Assembly (NCBI RefSeq): GCF_000006565.2
Contig: NC_031480.1
Coordinates: 5,883,170 to 5,947,169, forward strand
DNA: 64,000 nucleotides
Reading direction: 5' to 3'
Source of the DNA: Toxoplasma gondii ME49
Lineage: Eukaryota; Apicomplexa; Conoidasida; Eucoccidiorida; Sarcocystidae
In this document: positions 49,750 to 61,583 of the stretch, piece by piece
Position numbering within the stretch: position 1 is the first letter of the stretch
Layout of the letters: every line of letters begins with the position of its first letter
Made by a program: the position numbers and the translations under genes
Notes under the pieces: generated by a model
What the model was told of the DNA's origin: nothing
Databases searched by the model: none
Seen by the model: the letters and a program-made list of their open reading frames with translations, nothing else

Positions 49750-50785
49750 GGGGCATACAGTGAGAAAATGGAAGGAGAGTCACCGCACTATTGTTTTGAA
49801 CACCATCCCACGAAAAATTGCAAGTCGGGATGCCACTTCGCCCGTGCAAGTACGGACTGGACAGAGGAAGCGGAAAGGAGTAAACAAATGCTCGGTTGTG
49901 TGAGGTGACAATGGTTGTGGAAGGGGATACACGGAGAAGGAGAGCACGCATATGCTGAGGTACAGACGACGTCTATTATCTTGCAGACCCGAAATTGCAA
50001 GTCGGCAGGAGGCGTTCGTATCGCGTTGAATTACAAATATGAAACGGGAAAACAGACAAAAGCCAGCCAAAACCTCTCAAATGGAAGGAGAACTCCCGTT
50101 TGAAAGCCAGCGATTGGAGTTCTGCTACGAGAGCTAACTACCACACAGGCATCCTTGCGCAGCAATCTTCCTCGTCGTTGGTGATGCTAATTGTTCTCCT
50201 GAGCATGTGATACTGGAAAATTGAAGGTTGGCATGTTTGACCATGGACAGCAAGATACTTCCTTCCTTCCACCTGAAACAGCTTGGCAGGAAGTCAGCAT
50301 CGATTCGCTAGTGGCGTGGCAGCGAGCCGCATGCGTCTGTTGGAGGGGACACGCCGCGCGCGCAGACCAACAGCATCGCAGTTGCTCGCCATGTGTGAGA
50401 CCGTATCGCCATGTGTGAGACCGGATGACTAACAGTAGCACAGGCTAGTTTCTTTTTGCGTGCAGTTAAGTACAGGCACTGCGAAAAACAACTTTGTGTC
50501 TGTCGCCGCTTGAAGGAATGTTATAGCTTCATGTCATGTCTGATGCTGTGGAAGCGACTTTCTGGGTTGCCGCAATAACGACACCATTTATGTAATATGG
50601 TGACTTTTCAATGACAGTGTTCGGCGGAATTGAATTTAACCAAACAACAGATGCTTGGAGACATTGGACCGGTGTGCCAGCTACGTAGTGCGAGAGATGG
50701 GGATATAAAGTTGCGCATGGCGTGTGCTGTCCATTATGTTTTATGGGAGGTTTTCCATTCCTAACAGAAGGTTTTGTAATATACG
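49750..50785. other. Divergent intergenic region
   Basis: About 1 kb upstream of the LicD-like gene. Holds a 20-bp-period duplication of CGCCATGTGTGAGACCG at 50387-50403 and 50407-50423. No supported coding sequence. Confidence 0.4.
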
Positions 50786-53496
50786 ATGCTAGATCCTCCC
50801 CTCAAATTCGTGGGGAGTGTCTGCGAACACGGCGTTTCGGTCGACGTCGCTGCTAAAAGGGTGTTGCCTGACAGCGTCTCTCCAAGTTTCCTCGGTGGAG
50901 CAGAACAGGGAAGAACAGTTATCAGAAATACTAATGCCACTTGCACCTGGAGTGACCTTGAAAGTTATGTTCCCCGCCAAGTGAGACGGCGTACACCTCA
51001 CCATTGACGCTGGTCGATTACTTTGGTTTCGCGGCCGACTGCATCAGCAGCAAATGCTAGTAGTTATCTGTTACACAGCATAACCTGGAAAGCAGTGCCC
51101 ATCTCTATGATAGCGCGCAACAAGGTACCAAGGAGACAGTTGGCTGAAATGAAATGCCTGTCTACGGATTCAATTTTTTCTCAGGATGAGCTGGCCTAGA
51201 TGTCACTACGAGCGAATTGAGTCAGCTTAGCAGCTGCAGTGTCCGAAAGGTAGAATAGTTTCGATCTCGTTTCGATCTCGACCCGAGTTCAGCAGTATGT
51301 AGTCCAGGTCGTCCGGAGAAAACTGGAACTCGTACAAAAATGTAGCTCTGCCACACGATGTGACTCTGCAGAAACATTCCGTCAATCACAGTATATGCGT
51401 GCATTTGTTTCTAGAATAACATAAGCTTCTTCAGATTTCATTGTCAGGATCTGGCCCGTCTGTCTGTAAGTGACTGCCTCGACGTTGTCAGATAAGCAGA
51501 TTTACTTATGGATTTCTATCTTAACGACAAAACACCAGAAGTTCCTACCGCATTTAACAGCTACAAAGAAATTGGTTTGATGACAGAATGAATAACGCCC
51601 TCCTGTTGTCCGATTGTTTCATACCGTCCAGTCGAGTCAAGAAAGAAAGTCCTTCTTACTTCGGATACAGGCCCCTCCACACCAACATTCTTCGGAACAG
51701 CAGCCAGCGATCTCCTGGCTGCACGCTTGGATACGTTGATAACTGGCCACTCAGCATCACCTACAGTCAATTCATGTAACGTGACCTTCGCGTCTAGAAT
51801 TATCTCATTACATGTCTTCGCCCAACTGACACGGAGAGATGAAGGGCAACGGCAACGGCAAAGAGCATCACTTTACTCACATTGCCTTTCTCTCGGTAGA
51901 AAAGTTTGCGAAATCCACGGCAGGACTACAGTTACCTGCGTAATTCTGCAAGGAAGCCTGTTGGGGTGGCTCAACAGAAAAACACAAAAAGAGTCCTACG
52001 TCTGGAGCTATGCAGAGATGTCCTCCGATGTTCGCCCAGTTGGTCGGACATGCTGAGCTGAAGTCCCTTGAAGGCGCTGGAAACAGAAACGCCGTGTGCG
52101 GCTATGAATTCACCCTAAATGTAGGGAAAAGTGTACCGGATCTGCACGGCCAAGCCGCTTGGCATTTCCAAGCAAAGTCTTCTTTCTGCAAAACCGAGCT
52201 GTCTTTGAAGTTCGAAGCGCGGCAGCTGGAGTCACATCCATCAAAAGATGTACAGCATGCGGAATTGCTTTGTTTGAGTTTGCTTCTTACGGTCCACCGT
52301 ATTCCACAGGAGGTAAACATAGTCCTTCAGCGCCGATCAGGAAGTGTTGGCTATCACACACTATTCAGGACTCTTACCGTCTTCTGTTTCAGTCCAATCA
52401 ACAGGGCAAGTTGTCGTGTAGTCTCGCCTGAAGCCCTGCGTAAAGTGGTAGTGTCACCAAGCATCTGCCATCCGTCCTGACCTGCACTGCCCGATGTACC
52501 TAGAGGACAAATTTTGATTGACAACGTCATCACCCAACACGTAGGTGACAATTTTCTAACCAATATTTCTTGAGCCGCTCCTCAGCAATATGCAGCAACT
52601 CTGAGCATCGGTGTTTCATACTATTATGCTGTGTTGGAACGGTAAAAGTGAGTGTTTCACCTTGATCGAGATCACGACTTCTATTATCTTGCATCATCTG
52701 CGCTACAGCCTTTTTTTCCGCCTAAGAGAGCATTCGTTTTGGAGGGCAAGATACGATATTTCCCGTAGATAACATACGTTGGTTATTGCATCGTTGATAA
52801 ACTGTTCGAGCTGGGGCGGGAAGCCAGTGCCTGCCTCCTGAAAACGCCAGTGAGTTAGGTTCCCAGCAACCGTGAATATGGTACGAAAAACTCACCTGAA
52901 GCTCCGACGATTGGGGGGCTTTTACGCCCAGGAGTTGCGTGAGGAGACTCATTAGTAACTGCAAGCGTCAGTGAATGAAAAACTGTCTCGTTGATAGGAT
53001 AGTCAGACGACGTTCACCGAGAGTAGTCTGTTGGTAAAAACACGTTAGGTCAGGCTGAATAGAATCAGCAGCCCTCGCATCACCCTTACCCCACTACGGG
53101 ACTGGCACCTGCCCCTGATTGAGTAAATCGCAGAGGCGCTGCATGTTCTACTGTGGAGGCGTGATCGACAGAGGAAGGACCTCTACCAATCCGCTGCGGC
53201 ACAAAAGTGCAGACTGCCCTGCCCCAGAGGGCGCAGAACATGACGCCGACGAGAATTGTTGGATTCATTGGTATCAGCTAAGCAAGGAAGACCTGTGTAA
53301 GACGAAGGTCTTCAGAGAGGGTCACACTTGTGCGGTTTCAGTACTTCTGAAGATGAGGAACTGTGGTGTAACTACACAGCTGTATGTGCACAATTCATGC
53401 ACACCTGTCAGCCGCTACGTCTCCGACGTCAATAAGATACTTTGGCACATGACACGACAGACCGGAAGTACTATTTTTGGTAACTTGACTTCGTGA
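50786..53496 (+). CDS. Possible spliced hypothetical gene(s), weakly supported
   Basis: Several protein-like plus-strand blocks carry plausible splice sites. 50786-50980 is MLDPPLKFVGSVCEHGVSVD to GRTVIRNTNATCTW and YVPRQ before GTGAGA. 51639-51776 can be read RKKVLLTSDTGPSTPTFF. 52165-52313 gives VFEVRSAAAGVTSIKRC and FEFASYGPPYSTGG before GTAAAC. 53230-53496 gives ENCWIHWYQLSKEDLC, then YVSDVNKILWHMTRQTG and a stop. I could not join them with consistent phases, so boundaries and even the number of genes are uncertain. The first block has an Ig-like or ASH-like feel (P-x-L-x-F-V-G, then V-I-R-N-T-N). No family is recognised; some blocks may be chance ORFs. Confidence 0.25.
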
Positions 53497-54065
53497 GTGA
53501 ATACTGGCTCGGTCACTGCCCCAGCAGTACCCGCCATTCGATTGGTATGTGCTCCCAGTGGACTGAAACATCGTGCTGATGTTTCCGAACTAGTGTCGTG
53601 TAAGACATATATAAAATAAAGCACGAGATATGCTTCCATTTACGGCTATATCCATCAGGCGTTATCATGGAGCTGTGTCAGGGACTTAGATTTGGTGCAC
53701 ACGAACAGGATCTCGTCCTGGCGGTAGTTGGACGACATCGGGATAATCGGTTTGTACGCGTCCTAAAGAGCCTGCTTTCCGGCTGGTGGCTGCACCTGTT
53801 CAGGTGTCCACGTGCAGTGGCAGCGAGTTGGAGAAACGCGAGTACAACATGACATTCGCGCACGGACTGACGATGTTCAGCTGATGGCATTACTGGCCAC
53901 GATTGGTTCTGTCATATCTGGGGCATGTTTTAGCCTGACGCACGACATACACAGCGATGGATGTGAGCGGTCGCAGACAGGATGCCAAACCGGGCACCCA
54001 CAGTGACGTTATTCATACGCAAGAAACCCCAGTCAGTTTATATGAGCGTCACCGGTGCTCGCAAA

Positions 54066-57000
54066 TTATTTTCTGCAGAGAGGATGATTTGGCTGAAGGT
54101 GGCACCACTCCTGTGCTCCTGCATCCATGGGGGTTTTGAGATCGTCGTCAGCGGTTTCGCTAAAACTATCTGCGAAGAAAAAACATCAACAGAAGGCATC
54201 CGCACCGGAGACTGGAGTGTACTGTTTATCAGGAAAGTGGAATTCATTAAGAACATAGATGGCGCAACTGCAGAGAGACGAGTTGACACAACTTCTGTAA
54301 GGCCACGTGGTTCGTCCTTACCTAGGCGCTGTGTGCCGCTTTGCTGTGGACCGGCATCGTAAATACTTTTGATAGAAGGCTGACCTGCATCACGCGACAG
54401 CGGGCACCGGAAGTAACATCGAGATCACTGAGGTGTAATGTGGATGCACATGAGTCGTACTGGTGATGTTCTAACTCGGATATTACTTACGTGACAGAGC
54501 ATACACTTCGTCATCCGAACAAGGTTTTAGCTGCGATATGCTTCTGATTTTTTTCCAAACAGCATCTTCTGTTTTCTCCACCTTGGACAATCTGAGGTAC
54601 TCCGCGAGGTTTTCTATATCTGTATCCATTCACAACATAAGCGCCATCGTGTTAGCAGTCCCGCTGGGTCCCAATGAGTTCCATGTCCGTAGTCTGTTGA
54701 GTGACCACAAAATGTGTCCTACCTCGCTGATTCAGAGAAGGGCATTTGTCCGACTGGGGGAAGCTCTCTTGTGACTGTTGTGTCGTAAAAACCTGTTGTA
54801 CAATTGGGTCGTCTGCAAGACCAGTGAACATTATGTGCAACACAACACGCCTACACGGTGTAGATACCTGTGTGCAAACGTCCTTGATGACTCTTCACTT
54901 GTATCCTCAGCAAATGTGACAAGGAAAAGGTGAATCTCACCAACGATCGAGGCGAGGGAGGAAGCGCTGCACTCCTTGAATTCGGAATCTTCTTGGAGGA
55001 ACAGAATGGCAGCCTGACGATTGCCGATGTTTTTTTCTTTTAAGCGGTTGGCAATCACCAACAGGTCTGAATAGACACCAAGGCCCATATGGACAAATAC
55101 CTCTTCTTTCCTGCAAGGAAGTGACTGCTTTAATATCACACGTAGGACGAGGATGAATACTTACCACCTAAACTTGTGTCGGGACAAGAGGAGGGGGTGC
55201 GTGATAGTAACTCGGGGACCCCTTGCATGTTTACCACTGGCTGATTCTCCGATGTTGAGACTGTGTATGGGGGGGTAGAAAAACTCTGAACAAGTGGACC
55301 GCCAGGGAAGGTGCCAGGGACAGGTAGTGTAGTCATTGCCGAACCTGCACCTGGCATCACAGGCACGATTGGCGAGGTCCCCCCGAAGGTTGCTGCAAGA
55401 CCATTCGATGCGGAATAATTGGCCGAGTAAACAGCCTGGCTAGCCATCCCGCCAAGGACAGTTGTCGGAAACATGACACCTGGGAAATACACGCAGGAAT
55501 CGAGACAGCAACATATTTCTGAACCTTCGGTGCCAGCAGTGGCATGTACAGCGGAAGCAAAATGGGTACGAAGTAGACAGACACCACCACCGTCTAGTAG
55601 TTTCCACCAACACTTTTTTCCTCATTTCCCTCAAGTCAAGGCCACCGAAGGCTATGTCGTTCCACATGCTACGCGCCCATGCCGCACCTGTGTTCGTCGG
55701 CAGCAGTGTCACTCCTGGAGGCCTGGTATAGAACCCTGGAACTTTGCCAACATAGCCAGGCTGTGGAAGAGGCACTCCGTAGCTGCCTTGGAATCCATAT
55801 CGTCCGTAACCGAAGCCATATGGCCCTGCAACCAGACAAGGAACGAGGCGCAAAGTATTCCTTCAGGCACACAACGGAACACGGCACATGAGATATGGTG
55901 TCTACACTGTTGCTGCACACCAGCTCTCAACGTCCACCTCAAAGTCTCACCGTCGAGCCGCCGAAGCCTTGGAACCGCGGTTCTCAAGCTGTTTTCAGCT
56001 GGATTACCTGATGACATCAGAGGATACACCTGGCTAGCAAAATGAGAGATGGGTCCGCTGGTACAATGGGTCGAGTCTCACCTTTCGCAGCGTCGCAGTA
56101 CCGCAGAAACTGAATGGCTAGCATCCCAAACCATAATCGATGCCACAGAACAAACATTGTGCTTAAGAAAGAAAACAACTCTTTGGTCATCTTCCACTCA
56201 GCTCACAATTCAAGAGAACAGACCACTACCGTGACAGCGTTCACATCAACTGGGACTAGATTTTCTGTCCCGCCGCAACGCCTAGATAGAAGTGTTTGAA
56301 TGAGGCTGTGTTAGTGGTAGACGCGACTCGGTCTACCAATGGGTTGCGCTGTTCCTGCACTCGTATCGACGACCTTTAGCATGGTGCTAGCCGTGTTCCC
56401 AGTTGCAGACATGTTTGCTGTAGACCCATGACCGTCATTTATCCTTACCACCTACAACACCTTTCCTCTGTTTTGCATATAGTCTCCGGAGGCATTAAAC
56501 TCCTTAAACTACCGTCTTTCCTCAAGCTTGAGCTGGACTAAAGCCCAATGTGACCGACAGCTAGGGGTCCCCTGTGCAGACGTGGCCTCTTCACTCTCTC
56601 ATACGCATTGAAGAGAGGTCGAGAGCTTTCAAGTTTTATACAAAAGGGAAGCGATATCATTCGAGAAGGCATGTTTTCGATACAGGTGTTCTGAAGAGTG
56701 GCACTGAAAATGGCGATTACCTTGGCTAGCAGGCCTGTGGCGCCCAGGCATGCGGCAAACTGCGAAAAACGTGCTTTCCTCAGGTTTCGGCACAGGATTA
56801 TAAAACAATCCCCGCACTCGCGCTGGCAAAATAAGCAAGTTCTCCAGTGACTGCTTCAGTATCGTGCCACACACGTAGAGCTGGGGCAATGGATGCATTG
56901 TGCAACATATCGTTCGTCGGCACTGCCCCTCACATGATATCCTCTCTGTGTCATCCCGCGAGGTTCTTTCGCGGGATTCATCTATATTCCTCGCGTTGCC

Positions 57001-57547
57001 AGCATATACACGATTGTCGGATTACGGGTTTGCAAGAGTGACTGCAATATCGATGTGATTGACTATCAAACTCGGAGCTCGATGTGCCTCGAGCAGAGTA
57101 TGCATTCCCCTCCTGTTGTTAGTGTCGTCTCACTAATTGCAAGACGGACGCCTCTATATAGCCGACCGTTATTAATGGTGGCGACATTGGTTGTTAGGCA
57201 GCTACTTGTTCGAGGTATCAGGGAAACCCAGTGGCATGCATCCCTGGCCATGAGCAAGTATTGGTCAGTAGCTTGAATAAAATAACCGCACAAAGTTTCT
57301 ATCGAGCGTGACGACTGGTTTTACGCTTCTCCCATCTACAGCACGAAGAAACAACACTGTGTGAACGAAGATACACTTTGTTCGGGCAGTTCCAGTTGAC
57401 GCGGTATCTCACCACGCCATGAAGACAGTAGACTAGAAACCTTAATCAGTCGCCTGCGCTTCCTCAACATCCATGTTGGGGCGCCCAAGCCATGAACCTC
57501 GTTTGCTACACACAGGAGACTCCACCAGATGCTGCACACTTCTTCGC
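54066..57547 (-). CDS. Unrecognised multi-exon gene (5' end not found)
   Basis: Seven phase-consistent exons: 57547-57441, 56880-56721, 55825-55688, 55479-55165, 55105-54941, 54613-54491, 54169-54066 (stop TAA). The protein begins within EEVCSIWWSLLCVANEVHGL and MLRKRRRLIK, continues LYVCGTILKQSLENLLILPA, then a Gly/Tyr/Pro-rich part (PYGFGYGRYGFQGSYGVPLP), a Ser/Pro/Gly linker, and a helical C-terminus (LGVYSDLLVIANRLKEKNIG, YLRLSKVEKTEDAVWKKIRS, ISQLKPCSDDEVYALS). I recognise no family. The Tyr/Gly/Pro stretch followed by helices suggests a scaffold with a flexible centre. The exon 5 acceptor is uncertain (GCAG or five bases later at GAAAG; only the latter keeps phase). A candidate upstream exon (SLKDCVDGISTPTA, about 57860-57680) does not join in phase. 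Confidence 0.55.
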
Positions 57548-58372
57548 CTGTGAACTCTGATGTGCAAGTGGAGAACAAATCAATTAGTTGGGGCGGCTGA
57601 TGTCTCCGCGTCGACTTCCTCTATCATGCTACCTTCCTGTGACAGTTTCATGTTACATTCCGTTCTGACCTGACGGGTCACCAAACGGGTTGGAACCCTG
57701 AACTGGATAGAACGCTCCGCTCTTTATCTCGGTTGAAAATGTGGGTAGTGGATATCACCGGGGGAATGTCACATAAAGTTTCAATGAGTCCCATCGTATT
57801 GGTGGCTGGTCCAGCTTCAACACGTGATGCAGTTGGGGTTGAAATACCATCCACACAGTCTTTTAGGCTACTGCGGCCAAAACGAAAATGGTTCGACTGA
57901 CCGCATCTACACAGGGTGTTCGGCTAACCAGCTGTGGTTCGTACAGAAGTTTCTGGTTAAAACTACCGCACTTCTGTCGATCCAAATGGGTGCATCCTAG
58001 GAAACCAAACGCGAGTGAAATTGCTTGACAAAAAACATCGCCTCTCTCTTTATCCAGAAAGGTTCCTCTCCTATTTAGAGCCTTCCAACCACAGAATCAC
58101 TACGCTCCAGTTCATGTTTCAGTCTCTCACGGTTTATTTCACTTTAGCAAGAATGACGGGCTGCTGATGGCAGACCAATTACACCTTGATATGAATCCAA
58201 CATTCAAACGAGTACTTTTCTCCCTCCACCCGAAATTAAAATGTCCGCATTATCCCTTGGGGAAGCTGGAGAACAGAATCCTTTGGATTATCGCCTGATT
58301 CACAAGTCGCTTGCAGAAAAGAAGACAACAGCTGTGAAGTGGACCCCACCAACTGTTAGACTCATCGCAATC

Positions 58373-61300
58373 TCAGAGTTTTCCTCCAGCCCCTGAGCTC
58401 CCATACATAGTCACCTTGGGGGGATTCACAAATAGATCCGCAAGCAGAACCACAGAGGCCAGAACGAGGAGAAGCAACACCAAATCAGCTGCTGCCACGA
58501 TGAACTCTCCCCTCGTGAAAGGGGTTTGCAGAAGCTGCGCCATCAACGTCCGGTGGCCTCTCTGAGGACGCCTCCGGTGGCGCGGAGGATCTTCTCGTGG
58601 AGCCGAAGTTCTGGGAGGCCGAGTGGACTCCGCATTTCCGGCGGAGGAGACAAAAGCAGCATCCACCTGTGCGAAAAACCGTCACTTCAATGAAAGTGTT
58701 ATGAAATGTTTCATACGCCAAAACTATGTCCCATCTGTCAGTCTGTTCTATAGTGCGAATGCCACAAGTACTCTTAACGCCTAAACATTCATGGTATGAG
58801 GACGCAGCTGTCTTTGGAGCGTCGGCGTAACAAGCGACACTGGTATTGGTAGAGCTGGAAAGTCAGAAAGACGTCGTTTTCGATCCACTCCACAACTATG
58901 TATAAAACCTAGCACATCATGGCGCTCACGACAGCAAACGGCCGTGTTCTGCACTATGAATCCCCTACGCCAGGAAACCCCATTGAGTGTTGAGCAAGCC
59001 CGGCACCCTTCCGCACTGCGAAGAAAACAGACCACATCATAGATGAAGACAGACGATAGGCCGTCTTCATCTATGATGTGCTCTGTTTTCTTCGCAAGCA
59101 CGAGAGTGGATTCTCTTGCAGTCACAATTCCATGAAGCCTCGCAAGTTGACTTAGGAGACGACGGCTGTCTTTTGCTCTCAGGGTACAGCGGAACGAGTC
59201 GGAGCCTTCCAATCTCATTCGGCTTTTCACCTTGTCGGTCTAACAACTGTCTCCAGGTATGAATTTGACTCACACTTCTCTCTTGTTGCCGCTGTTGGAC
59301 AGCCGCAACCGCCGTTCCGCCCCGACGGGATGACTCAACTCGGCTGCCACTCTCGTCTGCCGCCTGAAGAGGTGCGGCTTGAGATTCCTGGTCTGTCCGC
59401 AGCTGCGCCTGCTGCCTTAGTGGTTCTGGAAGGTCCTAAAAAACGAAAAACCTGGGAAGAATCTCAACCCGGTCAATCGAATCTTCTACCCAGATACGGT
59501 AACTCCAGGTGAACGGCGAACTGATTTCTGTCAGGGGGATAGCGTCCATGTGACTACACGCTCTTCAACTTATTTAAGTATTTGGTTTGTTGTACTCTTG
59601 GTGCGCGGTCTTCGGTGCATGCTTGGCTGTCCATTGCAAAGAGCTATGGCTTGGAAAATCCGCCAGATGTGTTCTGTTTCAGGCTCACCGGAAGCGCGCT
59701 GGTTGGAGCAGCACACGCCGCCTCGACGAGTTCTTTATTCGACTTGCCACATGTCGGACAAAGCCAGTTGACAGACTCGAGTGCTAATTGCCGGCGTACC
59801 TGCTCTCGCACAAAAAAATGAAGAGTTAACAGAACAGGAACAAAAGACAGTTGCGCTTTCTGCGCACAAGGGTAAGGGGGCACATATGATCAAATGACGG
59901 ATTCCCGGAACGTTTCAGCGCGAAAAACAAGGCACTGATGCCAGTGTAACAAGCAGGTCGCATACGCCAAGAACATTGTAGATCATAGCTGTAACAGTGA
60001 TTCACCACCATCAGGCAACCATTCAGAAACTTGACGCTGCCGCTTCTTTGGCGATCTGCGGATGCCCTCGTTAAGCACAGAAGAACGGCTCAGAATGGAT
60101 GCGCTCTAAACGCGATACATCACCTTGAGAACACAACTGGAATCTGATTCAACAGCTAACTTGAAATAATGATGTGCAGCAATGAAAATGTCTCCGCTTT
60201 TGTTGCCTGGCGTCGAATCGTCGTGGTCGATTTGAAAGCGTCTAACCTTTTCTGGTCTGTCGAGAGAATGAAGCGCCCCGCCTGCCGGCGTCGGGAAGAA
60301 GGCGCAGAGGGCATCTAGGAGGGTTCGGATGCCCCACGCTGGTTGCCAGAGCTCTGGGTGATAGCTACTGGCGCTCAGACAGACCTGAAAGCATGGGACA
60401 TCCCTGAAACACCGTATTAGCACAGAAACCGAGTCTGCACGAATCAACCGAGGCGATAGTTTTGCCACTGCGACGACATGCTCCATGTTCAATCAACAGA
60501 TGTGCTCTTCCACAAAAGGCCACCTTAAACTCGACTAACCTGAACGCGTGCCTCTACCCACGTCAGACCGTGTAGTTCCGCTCGGCCCGTTCTCCAGACG
60601 TGTGGGCTCAGTGGTAACTCGGAAAATTAGCCATTGTCATGAGTCTGTGTAATATACAACAATGACTAAGACGCTTGCGCGATGCTTAGTTAAAACCCTA
60701 GCCACAAGCCTTTGGGAGACATTCAGGCGTCTGCCAGACCCGTACCAGCTCAGCTCACCTTTTTCCCCACTTCAAAGCGGCCATTCTGGGTCAGCATGAC
60801 CAAATTCGGTGGGGCAAAAGGATAGTTCTTCGGCAGCACGATGCGACCATGATACAAGCCTCCTTCAAAATGGGAATCCTGCGGACCTCGAAGAGTGAAG
60901 TGCCACTCATAGGGCTCCTCAATCTGTGGAAGAGAAACGGAAGAAGCCAGCATATAAAAAGTGCGCTGCAACATCACAAGCTGAAAAACACCGGTGTCCG
61001 AAAGTCTAAACGACTGTCTGGTCTTAACGATTTAGTATTATCTCTGCAGCAGGCGAAAGTTGACTGCTGGAAGCTCAAGCCTCTGATGATCGAGATTGCG
61101 TTGGTGTACACAATTAGGCAGATACCCAGGCACATGCATTAACCATCAGGAGAGCAACAACATGAGGGGGCGGCACGAACACACAGCCCATCATCTGCAG
61201 GAACTCTCGGAACTGATTTTCGAAGGTTGTCTCTTCTGCTTACAATTGTAGGTCCACCCAATAGGAGATCCTGTTATGGGGAGTCTATGATGTATACCTC

Positions 61301-61583
61301 GTGGCCAGTACCCGAGATCCCAAGCTTGGACCGGAGATTTTGAGCGTCTGTGGTTCAAGAAGCGCGGTTGATGTTTAGACTCGGGACAAGTTTTGCTGGA
61401 ACTTTCTGCCTATTGATCAAACAAGGTGGCTCTTACCTGCAAAGGATTTGCGCACCAATGGGGAGACGGCGTCCGCTGGATCTCGCGAAACTCGCGCAGA
61501 ATTCGTGCAATGCACTGTGCAGTCGCCGTGTAACCTAGGTTGGCGTTCGTCCCGGTCCGACCGGGATTGCTCACTCCCTGCAT
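58373..61583 (-). CDS. Tail-anchored ubiquitin-conjugating enzyme, UBE2J/Ubc6 type
   Basis: E2 enzyme of ER-associated degradation, anchored in the ER membrane with the catalytic domain in the cytosol. Six exons: 61583-61437, 60923-60759, 60384-60247, 59799-59689, 59435-59274, 58666-58373, all phase 0, 338 residues. The UBC fold is plain: CIARILREFREIQ, then IEEPYEWHFTLRGPQDSHFE, GGLYHGRIVLPKNYPFAPPN, and NGRFEVGKK. The active site is VCLSASSYHPELWQPAWGIR with Cys 106, the UBE2J-type context. Exon 4 has NWLCPTCGKSNKELV, with a Cys pair as in UBE2J proteins. Exon 5 (DLPEPLRQQAQLRTDQ...) is a Gln-rich linker with no Met. The last exon has a single membrane span at 297-321 (IVAAADLVLLLLVLASVVLL) and a 17-residue lumenal tail. 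Start Met chosen as the first in frame upstream of the conserved helix. Confidence 0.93.
59017..59096. repeat. 34-bp inverted repeat (long hairpin) in UBE2J intron 5
   Basis: The left arm 59017-59050 (starting TGCGAAGAAAACAGACC) and right arm 59063-59096 are reverse complements with one mismatch, separated by a 12-base loop. As RNA this would form an uninterrupted-looking stem of over 30 bp. It lies in the intron between exons 5 and 6 of the UBE2J-like gene, about 180 bp inside the donor. Confidence 0.95.

Noticed and set aside
58781..59230. 149-residue minus-strand ORF between UBE2J exons
   Set aside because: It lies within the intron, spans the hairpin, and shows no domain; treated as intronic open frame.
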